In this document: in pieces, positions 56,130 through 63,874 of the stretch
How the letters are laid out: the number at the start of each line of letters is the position of its first letter
Position numbering within the stretch: the first letter of the stretch is position 1
DNA from: Alphaproteobacteria bacterium
Lineage (GTDB): Bacteria > Pseudomonadota > Alphaproteobacteria > UBA8366
NCBI GenBank assembly: GCA_028281325.1
Contig: JANQKC010000021.1
Coordinates: 1-64,000, forward strand
Direction of reading: 5' to 3'
Length of the DNA stretch: 64,000 nt
Position numbers and translations under genes: made by a program
The notes under the pieces: generated by a model
What the model was told of the DNA's origin: nothing
Database searches by the model: none
The model's input: the letters and a program-made list of their open reading frames with translations, nothing else

Positions 56130-56897
56130 TTAGTGGCCATGGAGCGCGTCCCGGATGTAGAGCGACGTGATCAGGATGAAGATGTAGGCCTGGACCAGGA
56201 AGATCATGAACTCGAAGGCGTACAGCGCCACCATCATTATGATCGGAAACACGTTGAACGCGACGCCGGTCATCCCGAGCGCGTCGGTGAACATGACGCT
56301 GAAATCGGCAAACAGTTTCAGCATGATGTGACCGGCAAGGATGTTCGCGAAAATTCGAACGCCCAATGTCACCGGTCTGAACAGATAGGAGATTACCTCG
56401 ATGACGATGAGCAGCGGCGCCAGGTAACCGGGCGTTCCCTCCGGCAGGAAGAACCGGAAAAAACCCATTCCCTGCGTGCGGAAGGCCAACACGTTGACAT
56501 AGGTGAACACCAGAAGCGCCAGAGCCATCGTCACGATCAGATGGCTCGTGAAGGTGAATTTGATCGGCGTCAGGCCGAACCAACTGCCGAACAGGATGAA
56601 GACGAATAGGCAGAACACAAACGGTATGGCGGGCGCCGCAGCCGGCCCGGCGGATCGGGTGACGGTCTGGGCGACGAACAAATACACCGCTTCGGCGCTC
56701 GCTTGCAGCCGGCCCGGAACCAGCGCGCGATCTCGCATGCTGTAGATCAAAAACGCGCTGACCAGAAGCGTGGTCGTGACCATCGCTTGCGCGGATGTTG
56801 TGAATGATAGGTCGAATCCGAACAGCTCGATCGGAATCAGGACGTCGATCTCGAATTGCCGTATCGCGTAGGGCAATTCCGGCTCATTTGCCGCCAT
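56130..56897 (-). CDS. atpB: F-type ATP synthase subunit a (orphan F0 pair)
   Basis: A 255-residue, polytopic subunit a. The essential arginine is R181 in LGVRIFANILAGHIMLKLF. The N-terminal QFEIDVLIPIELFG and GLTPIKFTFTSHL segments match alphaproteobacterial AtpB. It precedes atpE in the usual order but atpI and the b-type subunits are missing. A possible small gene lies 50 bp upstream. Confidence 0.92.
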   Translation of the reverse strand: MAANEPELPYAIRQFEIDVLIPIELFGFDLSFTTSAQAMVTTTLLVSAFLIYSMRDRALVPGRLQASAEAVYLFVAQTVTRSAGPAAAPAIPFVFCLFVFILFGSWFGLTPIKFTFTSHLIVTMALALLVFTYVNVLAFRTQGMGFFRFFLPEGTPGYLAPLLIVIEVISYLFRPVTLGVRIFANILAGHIMLKLFADFSVMFTDALGMTGVAFNVFPIIMMVALYAFEFMIFLVQAYIFILITSLYIRDALHGH

Positions 56898-56947
56898 GCG
56901 GCTTCTCCCCTTTCACGACTGCGCAGCCGTTGGCCGCGCAGTCAGCC

Positions 56948-57187
56948 TCATACAAGCGCGCCGTCGCGACCGCCTGATGCTCGTTCGTAGCTGGTGATAC
57001 TGCGACTCGCGTCAGCGACCGCAGCGCCGGTTTTCAGTGTGTGCAGCGACCATTTCGGCACCCGCCCCATGCATGATGGCGATCCGTCCGCAGCGGCAAT
57101 CTTCGCCTCTACGGATCGGACAACGTCGCCAGGCGCACGGCCAGCGGCACCGGCTGTCGAGCCGACAGCCAGGGAGGTCCGCTTCAT
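56948..57187 (-). CDS. Possible small protein upstream of atpB, unknown function
   Basis: A 79-codon frame starting MKRTSLAVGSTAGAAG with an AAGGAG site at good spacing, ending 50 bp before atpB. The N-terminus is weakly signal-like; the rest (GRVPKWSLHTLKTGAAVAD, SITSYERASGGRDGALV) is soluble. No family recognised and the frame could be chance in GC-rich DNA. Listed because of its ribosome site and tight placement. Confidence 0.4.
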   Translation of the reverse strand: MKRTSLAVGSTAGAAGRAPGDVVRSVEAKIAAADGSPSCMGRVPKWSLHTLKTGAAVADASRSITSYERASGGRDGALV

Positions 57188-57577
57188 AAAAACGCCTCTC
57201 CTTCTCATATCGGATTACCGGACCCGCATTCGCAACAGCTGCCGCCGATCACACCTGGATGGTCGCGGCGACGCCGCGCGCCGCAACGTTAGGAAGCCGC
57301 CTCTCGGGCGACGCCGCCGCGCGTGAAGGCCGCCGCGGCACCTCCAGACACGGTTGACGCCGATACCGGATGGCGGCCCCCATCCATAGGATGAGCAGCG
57401 CAAACGGCGCGATGGCGGATGTCATGATTTTCGGCACTTTCAGGTCCCGGTCCGGGCTTGGCGAGTTTCACGGTGGCAATGTGACGTTTGACTTTTAATC
57501 AGGCCAATCGATTTCTAATGAAACTTCGATAGAAAATTCCAACCAGCGAATGCTGGACATCACGAGGCCCGCCCCCA
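57188..57577. other. 390-bp divergent intergenic region (atpB side and OxyR-like gene)
   Basis: No convincing gene. A 58-62 codon minus-strand frame near 57249-57437 has one hydrophobic stretch but an Arg/Pro-rich remainder and no ribosome site. Close to the OxyR-like start the DNA is AT-rich and contains an inverted repeat and an OxyR-type half element. Confidence 0.5.
57512..57543. promoter_or_regulatory. Dyad and OxyR-type half element upstream of the OxyR-like gene
   Basis: TTTCTA (57512-57517) and TAGAAA (57530-57535) form a 6-bp inverted repeat 12 bp apart. ATAG-AAAATTC-CAAC (57529-57543) shares its left half with the ATAG-N7-CTAT elements nearby. It lies 35-66 bp before the regulator start, suited to autoregulation. 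Confidence 0.45.
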
Positions 57578-58498
57578 ATGCCCACCGTTAAACAACTGCG
57601 CTATCTCGTCGCGATCGCCGACACGCTCCATTTTCGGCGCGCGGCGGAAATGACACATGTCACACAACCTACCTTGAGCGGACAGCTTCGAGAGCTGGAA
57701 ACCCGCCTTGGCGTACAATTGGTCGAACGCAGCCGCGCGCGCGTTGTGTTGACCCCCGTCGGAAAGGAGATCGCGGCGTTGGCACGCACCGTCCTACGCG
57801 ACGTGCAGCGCATCACCGAGATCGCCAAACATGGCCAGCAACCGCTTGGCGGCACAATCCGACTCGGCGTGCTGCAAACGCTTGGCCCATATCTTTTCCC
57901 GCACATCCTACCGGAGTTGCATGAAAACTATCCGGACTTAAAACTTTATATCCGGGAAGGCATGCCGGCCGCCTTGATGTACGCACTGGAGGAAGGACAG
58001 CTTGACCTGCTGCTGTTCCCCTTGCCCGTGCGCAGCAGCGACCTGCAGACAACGCGGCTGTTCCGCGAGCCGCTTTGGATCGCCGCCCCGGCGGACCATC
58101 GGCTGGGCGACAAGGAGCTTGCCGACCGGTCCGACCTCAAGGGCGAGACCGTCCTATCGCTGGAACGCGGATACCGGCTGCACGACCAGGTGAGCCACCT
58201 CTGCGAACAGTACGGCGCAACGCTGTCGCTGGACTATGAGGGGACGAGCCTCGATACCTTGCGGCAGATGGTCGCGATGGGGATGGGTTTGTCCTTCTTC
58301 CCGTCGCTATACGTCCAATCCGAAATCCTCAACGACAAGCAAGTCGTCGCACGGCAGATGCGGTCGCATCCGCCGAACCGTATGATCGGCATGGTTTGGC
58401 GAAAGAACAGCGCCAGCCAAACCGACTACGTGACGCTGGCGTCGCTGATCCGTGAAATCTTGAAAACCCGGGTTACCGGGATCACCGTCATGAAGTGA
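57578..58498 (+). CDS. OxyR-like LysR regulator lacking the peroxidatic cysteine
   Basis: A 306-residue LTTR closely resembling OxyR: helix-turn-helix HFRRAAEMTHVTQPTLSGQLRELE, GVLQTLGPYLFPHILPEL (OxyR-type T-GPYL), GTSLDTLRQMVAMGMGLSFFPSLYV. In the redox loop (LERGYRLHDQVSHLCEQYG) the position of E. coli C199 is R200, while the C208 equivalent is kept as C209. The protein therefore cannot form the usual peroxide-sensing disulfide and may sense something else or be constitutive. It sits between the atp pair and the COX4-like gene. Confidence 0.9.
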   Translation: MPTVKQLRYLVAIADTLHFRRAAEMTHVTQPTLSGQLRELETRLGVQLVERSRARVVLTPVGKEIAALARTVLRDVQRITEIAKHGQQPLGGTIRLGVLQTLGPYLFPHILPELHENYPDLKLYIREGMPAALMYALEEGQLDLLLFPLPVRSSDLQTTRLFREPLWIAAPADHRLGDKELADRSDLKGETVLSLERGYRLHDQVSHLCEQYGATLSLDYEGTSLDTLRQMVAMGMGLSFFPSLYVQSEILNDKQVVARQMRSHPPNRMIGMVWRKNSASQTDYVTLASLIREILKTRVTGITVMK

Positions 58499-58510
58499 CG
58501 GCAACAACCG

Positions 58511-58756
58511 CTACAGCAGGAAGACGGCGAGCGCGACCAGAATGGCGGCGATCCCAATCGTCGACCATTTGGTCAGCGCCACGAAGTTTTCCCAAGCTTC
58601 GACATGCGGTTCGATATCCTGGTGCATTGGCCGCGCCGACGATTGCAGGAGCGCTGCAGCGCCGGCGGCGCCATTGGCGTGCCCAGCGGCATCGTTATGG
58701 TCGGCGGGAACCGATGCCTCAGCCCCTGTTTCTGATCCGGTTCGACTCGCTTCCAA
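58511..58756 (-). CDS. aa3-type cytochrome c oxidase subunit IV-like peptide
   Basis: An 81-residue protein whose C-terminal 35 residues (AWENFVALTKWSTIGIAAILVALAVFLL) match the bacterial COX4_pro_2 family: a conserved W..F..LTKWS followed by one helix. The N-terminal 45 residues are an Ala/Gly-rich extension. The TTG at 58756 is the likely start because GGAGG lies five bases upstream. No oxidase core genes are nearby, so it is an isolated accessory subunit. It converges with the OxyR-like gene. Confidence 0.75.
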   Translation of the reverse strand: MEASRTGSETGAEASVPADHNDAAGHANGAAGAAALLQSSARPMHQDIEPHVEAWENFVALTKWSTIGIAAILVALAVFLL

Positions 58757-59176
58757 TTTTTCCTCCGGTTCATTTCGTCGGGCCGGCGCACACCCATCCG
58801 GCCCCTTTTAGATGGACAAAGGAAGCAGCCAAACAATTCAATTGAAGGAAATGATTTAATAGGAAAAGTCTATCAAAACTCGCCGATTGATTTTTCCTAT
58901 CAAACTGCGCCCGTATTCGAATTGGAGCAATCAGCGGCGAAGCGCCATACTTCTTCCGAACAAACGAATAGGTTCTGTCGCTTTACGCGACAGTAGGGAT
59001 GTATCTTGCTTCCGTGTGTTTCACATAAACTTACTTTGATTAAGGTCGTTACAGACTCCGTTTCCGCGCGCCTCGCCGCCCTGCGCGGAGACGGGACGCC
59101 GTCGCCTGAAGCGACGACGGCGTAGGGCGCATCAACCCGCCCTGGCCGCGCGGGGGGATAGGGAACAGTCCCCTCC
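58757..59176. other. 420-bp intergenic region with tandem OxyR-type elements
   Basis: No credible gene; a 103-codon minus-strand frame overlapping the uspA end is not protein-like. It contains the two elements at 58859-58900, a palindrome CGCCGTCG/CGACGGCG (59097-59104 with 59115-59122) and the stem at the uspA stop. Confidence 0.55.
58859..58900. promoter_or_regulatory. Tandem OxyR-type elements upstream of the COX4-like gene
   Basis: ATAG-GAAAAGT-CTAT (58859-58873) is an exact ATAG-N7-CTAT; ATTG-ATTTTTC-CTAT (58886-58900) matches with one change. The outer arms form a 9-bp perfect inverted repeat (ATAGGAAAA with TTTTCCTAT), and inner ATCAA/TTGAT also pairs. The elements lie 100-145 bp upstream of the TTG start of the COX4-like gene. 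Confidence 0.6.
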
Positions 59177-59182
59177 CTATCC
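59156..59182 (-). other. Stem-loop across the uspA stop codon
   Basis: GGATAGGGA (59156-59164) and TCCCTATCC (59174-59182) form a perfect 9-bp stem with a 9-nt loop overlapping the stop codon. No T-run follows on the minus strand, so it may protect the 3' end rather than terminate. Confidence 0.4.
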
Positions 59183-60130
59183 CTCCAGCGCAACCGGCGA
59201 AACAAAGCCATCCGGTTTAATCGTCAGCACGGAACAATCAACCTGCCGCAGCACGTCTTCGGCCGTGGTGCCAATGAGGAATCCGGCAATGCCACCGCGG
59301 GTCGCCGTGCCCATCACGATGAGGTCGACGGCATGTTCCGCCACCAACTGCGGGATCAGCAGGCTGGGATTTCCGCGCGGCAGATGCAATTCGTAAGACA
59401 GGTCTTCCAAATCCACTTTGCCGAGGAGACGTTTGATAGCCGCCTCGCGCGCCGACGTGTTCACGGTGTGCAATCGCTCGCGTATCGTGTCGTCGATCTC
59501 CGACCGGCTGGTATCGAGATCGGCGCCGACATAATCCCAGGCGTTCACGATATCCAGCCGACACCCCTCCATCCGCGCCAGCGAGCTGGCCATTTCGAGA
59601 ATCTTCACGTCCAAGGGATTGAGCGGGGCATCCGCGGGACCCGGATCGACTGCGGCAAGAATCCGATGGAAGCGCCGTTCCGCCTTCGGCTTCATCACCC
59701 AGACCGGACACGGACATTTACGCATCACATGCATGGAGTTGCTGCCGAAGGTAATCGACCGCAAACCCCGGAGACTGTCCGCCGTCATGACCACGAGGTC
59801 GAAGCCGTCGCGCAGGACGGCCCGAACGATCGCCAGAAAGACCTTGTCTTGAGCGACCGCCACATCCACCTGGACTCCATCCCGCCGCAACGGGTCGACC
59901 AACCGCTCGAGCAACGCCCGCCGTTCATCGAAGTAGCGGCCTTGCAGATCACGCTGTTCGGACACCGAAGACCCGAACGGCGCCGCCGCCAGGCTCGGCA
60001 ACCGCTCAATCACCTCAAGCACGGTCAAGCGCGCGCCATTGCGCTTCGCCAACGCGGTCGCCCGGTCCAAGGCCGCCTCATCGCCGACGCTTTGGTTGTA
60101 AAGCATCAGGATATTCTTAAAGCGTTGCAT
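59177..60130 (-). CDS. Tandem universal stress protein (two UspA domains)
   Basis: A 317-residue protein with two UspA domains, about 1-148 and 150-312. ATP-binding glycine motifs are visible as FGSNSMHVMRKCPCPVWVM in the first domain and MGTATRGGIAGFLIGTTAEDVLRQVDCSVL in the second. Tandem Usp proteins of this kind respond to oxygen limitation or stress. An exact ATAG-N7-CTAT element lies 107 bp upstream of the start codon. Confidence 0.92.
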   Translation of the reverse strand: MQRFKNILMLYNQSVGDEAALDRATALAKRNGARLTVLEVIERLPSLAAAPFGSSVSEQRDLQGRYFDERRALLERLVDPLRRDGVQVDVAVAQDKVFLAIVRAVLRDGFDLVVMTADSLRGLRSITFGSNSMHVMRKCPCPVWVMKPKAERRFHRILAAVDPGPADAPLNPLDVKILEMASSLARMEGCRLDIVNAWDYVGADLDTSRSEIDDTIRERLHTVNTSAREAAIKRLLGKVDLEDLSYELHLPRGNPSLLIPQLVAEHAVDLIVMGTATRGGIAGFLIGTTAEDVLRQVDCSVLTIKPDGFVSPVALEG

Positions 60131-60436
60131 CTAATCGTCCCGCTAACAGCAAGGGATTGATCCTCTGGGATATTCGATATCGCATGAATGTGGTGCCGCG
60201 CGACAAAGCGAATGAATGATTGTTTCCGCTGTTTTTATAGAAATTTCCTATCAGTCTCAGGCTCGGGAGGCGCCAGGCAGAGCATCGTCGTCACCTGATG
60301 CGCCGACACGCCGATCCGTAAAAGTCAGGCGTCAGGATGCGGAATTTTTGATTTGGTAAAATCTGTGCCACCCTTAGACCTTAGCACATCATGGTAGGAT
60401 GAGCGTTCCGTCACTATCACGCAGAGGAGGTCTCGA
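60131..60436. other. 306-bp divergent region between uspA and the selenoprotein gene
   Basis: Contains the OxyR-type element at 60237-60251 on the uspA side. On the selenoprotein side I see AT-rich DNA at 60345-60372 and a strong GAGGAGG ribosome site just before 60437, but no clear operator. Confidence 0.6.
60237..60251. promoter_or_regulatory. OxyR-type element upstream of uspA
   Basis: ATAG-AAATTTC-CTAT is an exact ATAG-N7-CTAT element with the LysR T-N11-A core, 107 bp upstream of the uspA start codon. Confidence 0.6.
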
Positions 60437-61321
60437 ATGGAGCACGTGCGCTACATTGACCGCACAGCAGAGGACTATCGTCGCCAGGGATACGATACCG
60501 AGTATAAATGGGCCCATCACACCGACGCGCCCTTCACGCCACTGACGAAACCCCTTTCGGAATGCACGGTCGGGCTGATCGGCACGAGCGAAGTGGCCGT
60601 GCGATTCGATCCGGAGACCGAGGAAGACCCGATCGTCGAGGAGGATTTCCGCGGCATTTACGCGATCCCGGGGGACGTGCCGACGGACCGCTTCTACAGC
60701 CGGACGTCATCCTTCGACCGGAACGCGACGCATCTGGACGACGTCAACGCCTACTACCCGGTCGATCGCATGCGCGAAGCCGTCGCCGACGGCGTGATCG
60801 GCGCGATGCCGGACCGGTTCTACGGCGCCTACAACAACTATAGCCAACGCAAGGTGCTGACCCAGGAAGCGCCGAAAGCGCTCGAACTGTGCCGCGAAGA
60901 CGGCGTCGATGCGTTGGTGATGGTCCCTCTGTGACCGGTTTGCCATCAGACCGTGAGTCTGATCAGCCGATACATCGAAGAGCATGGCATTCCGACGGTC
61001 GTCATCGGCGCCGCGCGGGACATTGTCGAACATTGCGGCGTCGCCCGCTTCCTGTTCGTCGATTTCCCCTTGGGCAGCCCGTGCGGCGAACCCGGCAATG
61101 TCGAGCAGCAGCGCGGCATTTTCCGGCAAGCGCTCGATCTGCTTGAAACCGCGCCGGGCCCGATGACCACGCAGGAGGCCGGCTACACCTGGAGCAAGGG
61201 CGACGAGTGGAAACGCCTGGTCTTCACCGAGGAACAACCGTGGCAGGACGAAGAGACGAAAGCCGAATGGCTCGCCCGTAAGGAAGAGTACCGGCGGCTG
61301 AAAGAGGAAGGGAAAGTCTGA
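60437..61321 (+). CDS. GrdB-like selenoprotein (glycine/sarcosine/betaine/D-proline reductase selenoprotein B family), Sec at UGA 60932-60934
   Basis: Conventional translation stops at TGA 60932-60934, but the same frame continues without further stops to 61321, giving 294 residues with selenocysteine as residue 166. The motif around it reads VPL-U-PVCHQTVSLIS, that is UxxCxxT, as in selenoprotein B-type reductases. A bacterial SECIS hairpin lies directly downstream. The C-terminal part (GIPTVVIGAARDIVEHCGVARFLFVDFPLG) matches the family. GGAGG precedes the ATG. The stop overlaps the glutaredoxin gene by one base. A GrdB-like reductase role is inferred; the substrate is unknown. Standard gene callers will split or truncate it. 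Confidence 0.9.
60945..60963 (+). promoter_or_regulatory. Bacterial SECIS element
   Basis: ATCAGAC (60945-60951) and GTCTGAT (60957-60963) form a perfect 7-bp stem with loop CGTGA. The apical loop starts 17 nt after the UGA and has G as its second base followed by U, meeting the known bSECIS rules (loop 16-37 nt after UGA, G among the first two loop bases). It lies within the coding frame, as in all bacterial SECIS elements. Confidence 0.85.
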
Positions 61322-61581
61322 TGGGCGACGACGCAGCCGGGGCGGCCAAGGAGGTCATCGTCTACTCGTCGCCCTTCTGCGCGCCTTGCGAAGCGCTCAA
61401 GAAGTTCCTGAGCGAGCGGGATGTCGATTTCACGGTGCGCGATCTGATGATGGACGAGGACGCCCAGGACCGGCTGGAAGAATTCGGGATCCGGTCGACG
61501 CCGGCGCTGGAAATCGATGGCCAGCTTTACGCGGGCGGCGCCCTCAACCCGCAGAACGTGAAAGACCTGTTGAACCTGTGA
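61321..61581 (+). CDS. Small glutaredoxin/NrdH-like protein
   Basis: An 86-residue thioredoxin-fold protein with redox motif FCAPC (C20, C23), the cis-proline region RSTPALEIDG and a C-terminal helix. Its ATG overlaps the selenoprotein stop (TGATG), so the two are translationally coupled. It is a likely electron donor to, or disulfide resolver of, the selenoprotein; this is inferred from the coupling. Confidence 0.88.
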   Translation: MGDDAAGAAKEVIVYSSPFCAPCEALKKFLSERDVDFTVRDLMMDEDAQDRLEEFGIRSTPALEIDGQLYAGGALNPQNVKDLLNL

Positions 61582-61627
61582 CGGTATCGGGCTGGCCCGG
61601 CCTTTATAAAAGAACGGTAGTATTAAG

Positions 61628-63874
61628 ATGAGCGGCGCGACGATTTACGAGGCACCCCGACCGACGGCAAAACCCGGCGAGACGGTGGTGACGACGACCT
61701 GCGGGCATAATTGCGGCGGCCGTTGCGTGGTCAACGCCCATGTCGTCGACGGCAAGATCGACCGAATCTCGACCGACTCACGCCGCTGGGACCCGGACCA
61801 TCCGCCGTTGCCTGCCTGCGCGCGCGGCGTCGGCCAGATCGAGCGGGTCTATCATCCCGACCGCCTCAAATATCCGATGCGCCGCACCGGACCGCGCGGC
61901 TCCGGCCAATTCGAGCGGATTTCCTGGGACGAGGCGCTCGACACCGTCGCCCGCGAGATGCTGCGCGTGCGCGACCAATACGGCAACGCGGCGATCCTCG
62001 ACGGGTCGCGGTCTGGCACCACGTCCAGCCTGCACGGCCGCAACGCCGCGAAACGCTTTCTGCACATGTTCGGCGGCTGCACGACTCTCTGGTCGAACAT
62101 GTCCTGCGAGGCCGAGGTCTTCGCCATCCGCCACACCTTCGGGCATGACGTGAACTACAAGGCAGCCGGGCGCGAGCCGACGGACTACGTCAACTCCAAG
62201 CTCATCCTCATGTGGGGATGGTCGCCCGGCGACGGCACCTTCGGCACCGGCACCATGCCCTATCTGAAATGGGCGAAGGAGAACGGCACCCGGATCGTCT
62301 GCGTCGACCCACGCCGCACCCGGACCAGCAAGCAACTGACCGACGAGCATATCTTCATCCGGCCGTCCACCGACGCAGCGGCGCTGATCGCCATGACCCA
62401 GGCGATCGTGGCCGAAGGCCTGCACGACGCCAATTTCTGCCGACGCTACGTCCAAGGTTTCGACGAAGACACCCTGCCGCCGGAAGCGCCCGCCGGCAGT
62501 TCCTATCTTTCCTATCTGACGGGCGATGCCGACGGCGTGGCCAAGACGCCGGAATGGGCCAGCCCGATCACCGGCATCCCGGCCAAGACGATCCGGCAGC
62601 TCGCCATCGACTTCGCGACCAGCAAGCCCGCCGCGATCCACGGCGGCTACGCGCCGGGCCGAACCGCCTACGGCGAGCAGTTCCACCGCGCCGCCTATGC
62701 GCTCGCGGCCGTCACCGGCAGCATCGGCACGCCGGGCGGCAACGCCGGGCCCAGCAACGGGGCGACGGGCCGCGCCGGGATCAAGATGCTGCCCGCCGGC
62801 AAGAACCCGATCGAGTCGAAGGTCGCAACGCCCTTCCTCGGCGATCTGCTGCTGAAGGGCAAGGCGGGCGGGTTCCCGGCCGACATCAAGTTGATCTATT
62901 CGACGGGCGGCGACCTGTTCAACCAATGCTCCAACGCGAGCAAGCTCGCCAAGGCCTTGGACAACGTGGAATTCATCGTCGGCCAGGATCATTTCCTGAC
63001 CCCAACGACACGCCATGCCGATATCGTCCTGCCGGCGACGACCTTCTGGGAACGCAACGACGTGCACACCCCGTGGGCCGGCGCGGGGCATTACGGCATC
63101 TACATGCAGCAGGCGATCGAGCCGATGTACGAATGCCGCAACGACATGGATATCTATGCGGACCTCGCGCAGCGGGTCGGCATCAACGGCTACAACCTGC
63201 AAACGGAAGAAGAATGGCTGCGCGAACTGACGGCGGACGTGGTCGACGATTTCGACGCCTTCCGGGAGAACGGCGTGGCGCGGATGCCGAAACCGGACGA
63301 TGCTGTGGCCTTCGCCAAACAAATCCGCGATCCGGAGAACCACAAGTTCACCACGCCGTCCGGCAAGATCGAAATCTACTCCAGTTTCCTCGGCGAGAAC
63401 CCGGACCCGTACGGTCTGGGCGAGATTTCGCCGATCCCGACCTGGGTGCCGCATGCGGACCTGCCGGACGATGCGGCCTATCCGCTGCGTCTCTGCAGCC
63501 CCAAGTCGCGGGCGCGCACGCATTCGATCCATGGCAACCAGCCGAAACTCGCCAAGGTCGACCCGGACGACGTGTGGATTCATCCGGCGGACGCCGAGGC
63601 GCGCAGCATCGCGCAAGGCGACCGGGTCAAGGTGTTCAACGGCTATGGGGCCACGACACTGGCGGCGCGGGTCACCGAGGACGTGGCGCTTGGGGTCGTG
63701 TCGATCAACGAAGGCGCCTGGTTCACGCCGGATGCCGACGGGACCGACACCTCGGGCTGCGCCAACGCGGTGACGGCCGACACCGCCGCGCCCAGCGGCG
63801 CGATGACCTACAACACCAATTTCGTGGAGATCGCCGCCGCCGACCGGATGTCAGACCGCCCCTTTGCCGCGTAG
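61628..63874 (+). CDS. Molybdopterin-dependent oxidoreductase, DMSO reductase family
   Basis: A 748-residue molybdo-bis-MGD enzyme. An N-terminal [4Fe-4S] motif is formed by C25, C29, C33 and C64 (TTCGHNCGGRC...PACARG). Near residue 159 the segment WSNMSCEAEV aligns with the molybdenum-ligand region of DmsA-type enzymes, suggesting Ser159 as ligand. The C-terminal MGD-binding domain is seen in RLCSPKSRARTHSIHGN and WIHPADAEARSIAQGDRV. There is no Tat signal, so a cytoplasmic enzyme is likely. It follows the glutaredoxin gene by 46 bp on the same strand. Substrate unknown. Confidence 0.9.
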   Translation: MSGATIYEAPRPTAKPGETVVTTTCGHNCGGRCVVNAHVVDGKIDRISTDSRRWDPDHPPLPACARGVGQIERVYHPDRLKYPMRRTGPRGSGQFERISWDEALDTVAREMLRVRDQYGNAAILDGSRSGTTSSLHGRNAAKRFLHMFGGCTTLWSNMSCEAEVFAIRHTFGHDVNYKAAGREPTDYVNSKLILMWGWSPGDGTFGTGTMPYLKWAKENGTRIVCVDPRRTRTSKQLTDEHIFIRPSTDAAALIAMTQAIVAEGLHDANFCRRYVQGFDEDTLPPEAPAGSSYLSYLTGDADGVAKTPEWASPITGIPAKTIRQLAIDFATSKPAAIHGGYAPGRTAYGEQFHRAAYALAAVTGSIGTPGGNAGPSNGATGRAGIKMLPAGKNPIESKVATPFLGDLLLKGKAGGFPADIKLIYSTGGDLFNQCSNASKLAKALDNVEFIVGQDHFLTPTTRHADIVLPATTFWERNDVHTPWAGAGHYGIYMQQAIEPMYECRNDMDIYADLAQRVGINGYNLQTEEEWLRELTADVVDDFDAFRENGVARMPKPDDAVAFAKQIRDPENHKFTTPSGKIEIYSSFLGENPDPYGLGEISPIPTWVPHADLPDDAAYPLRLCSPKSRARTHSIHGNQPKLAKVDPDDVWIHPADAEARSIAQGDRVKVFNGYGATTLAARVTEDVALGVVSINEGAWFTPDADGTDTSGCANAVTADTAAPSGAMTYNTNFVEIAAADRMSDRPFAA

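Noticed and set aside
57249-57437. 62-codon minus-strand frame with one hydrophobic stretch
   Set aside because: Lacks a ribosome site and the second half is Arg/Pro-rich noise; only the first 20 residues look membrane-like.
58900-59211. 103-codon minus-strand frame between the COX4-like gene and uspA
   Set aside because: No ribosome site, non-protein-like composition, and it overlaps the uspA 3' end in another frame.
60932-60934. TGA read as a plain nonsense mutation splitting the GrdB-like gene
   Set aside because: The UxxCxxT context, full-length homology downstream and a rule-abiding SECIS hairpin make selenocysteine far more likely.
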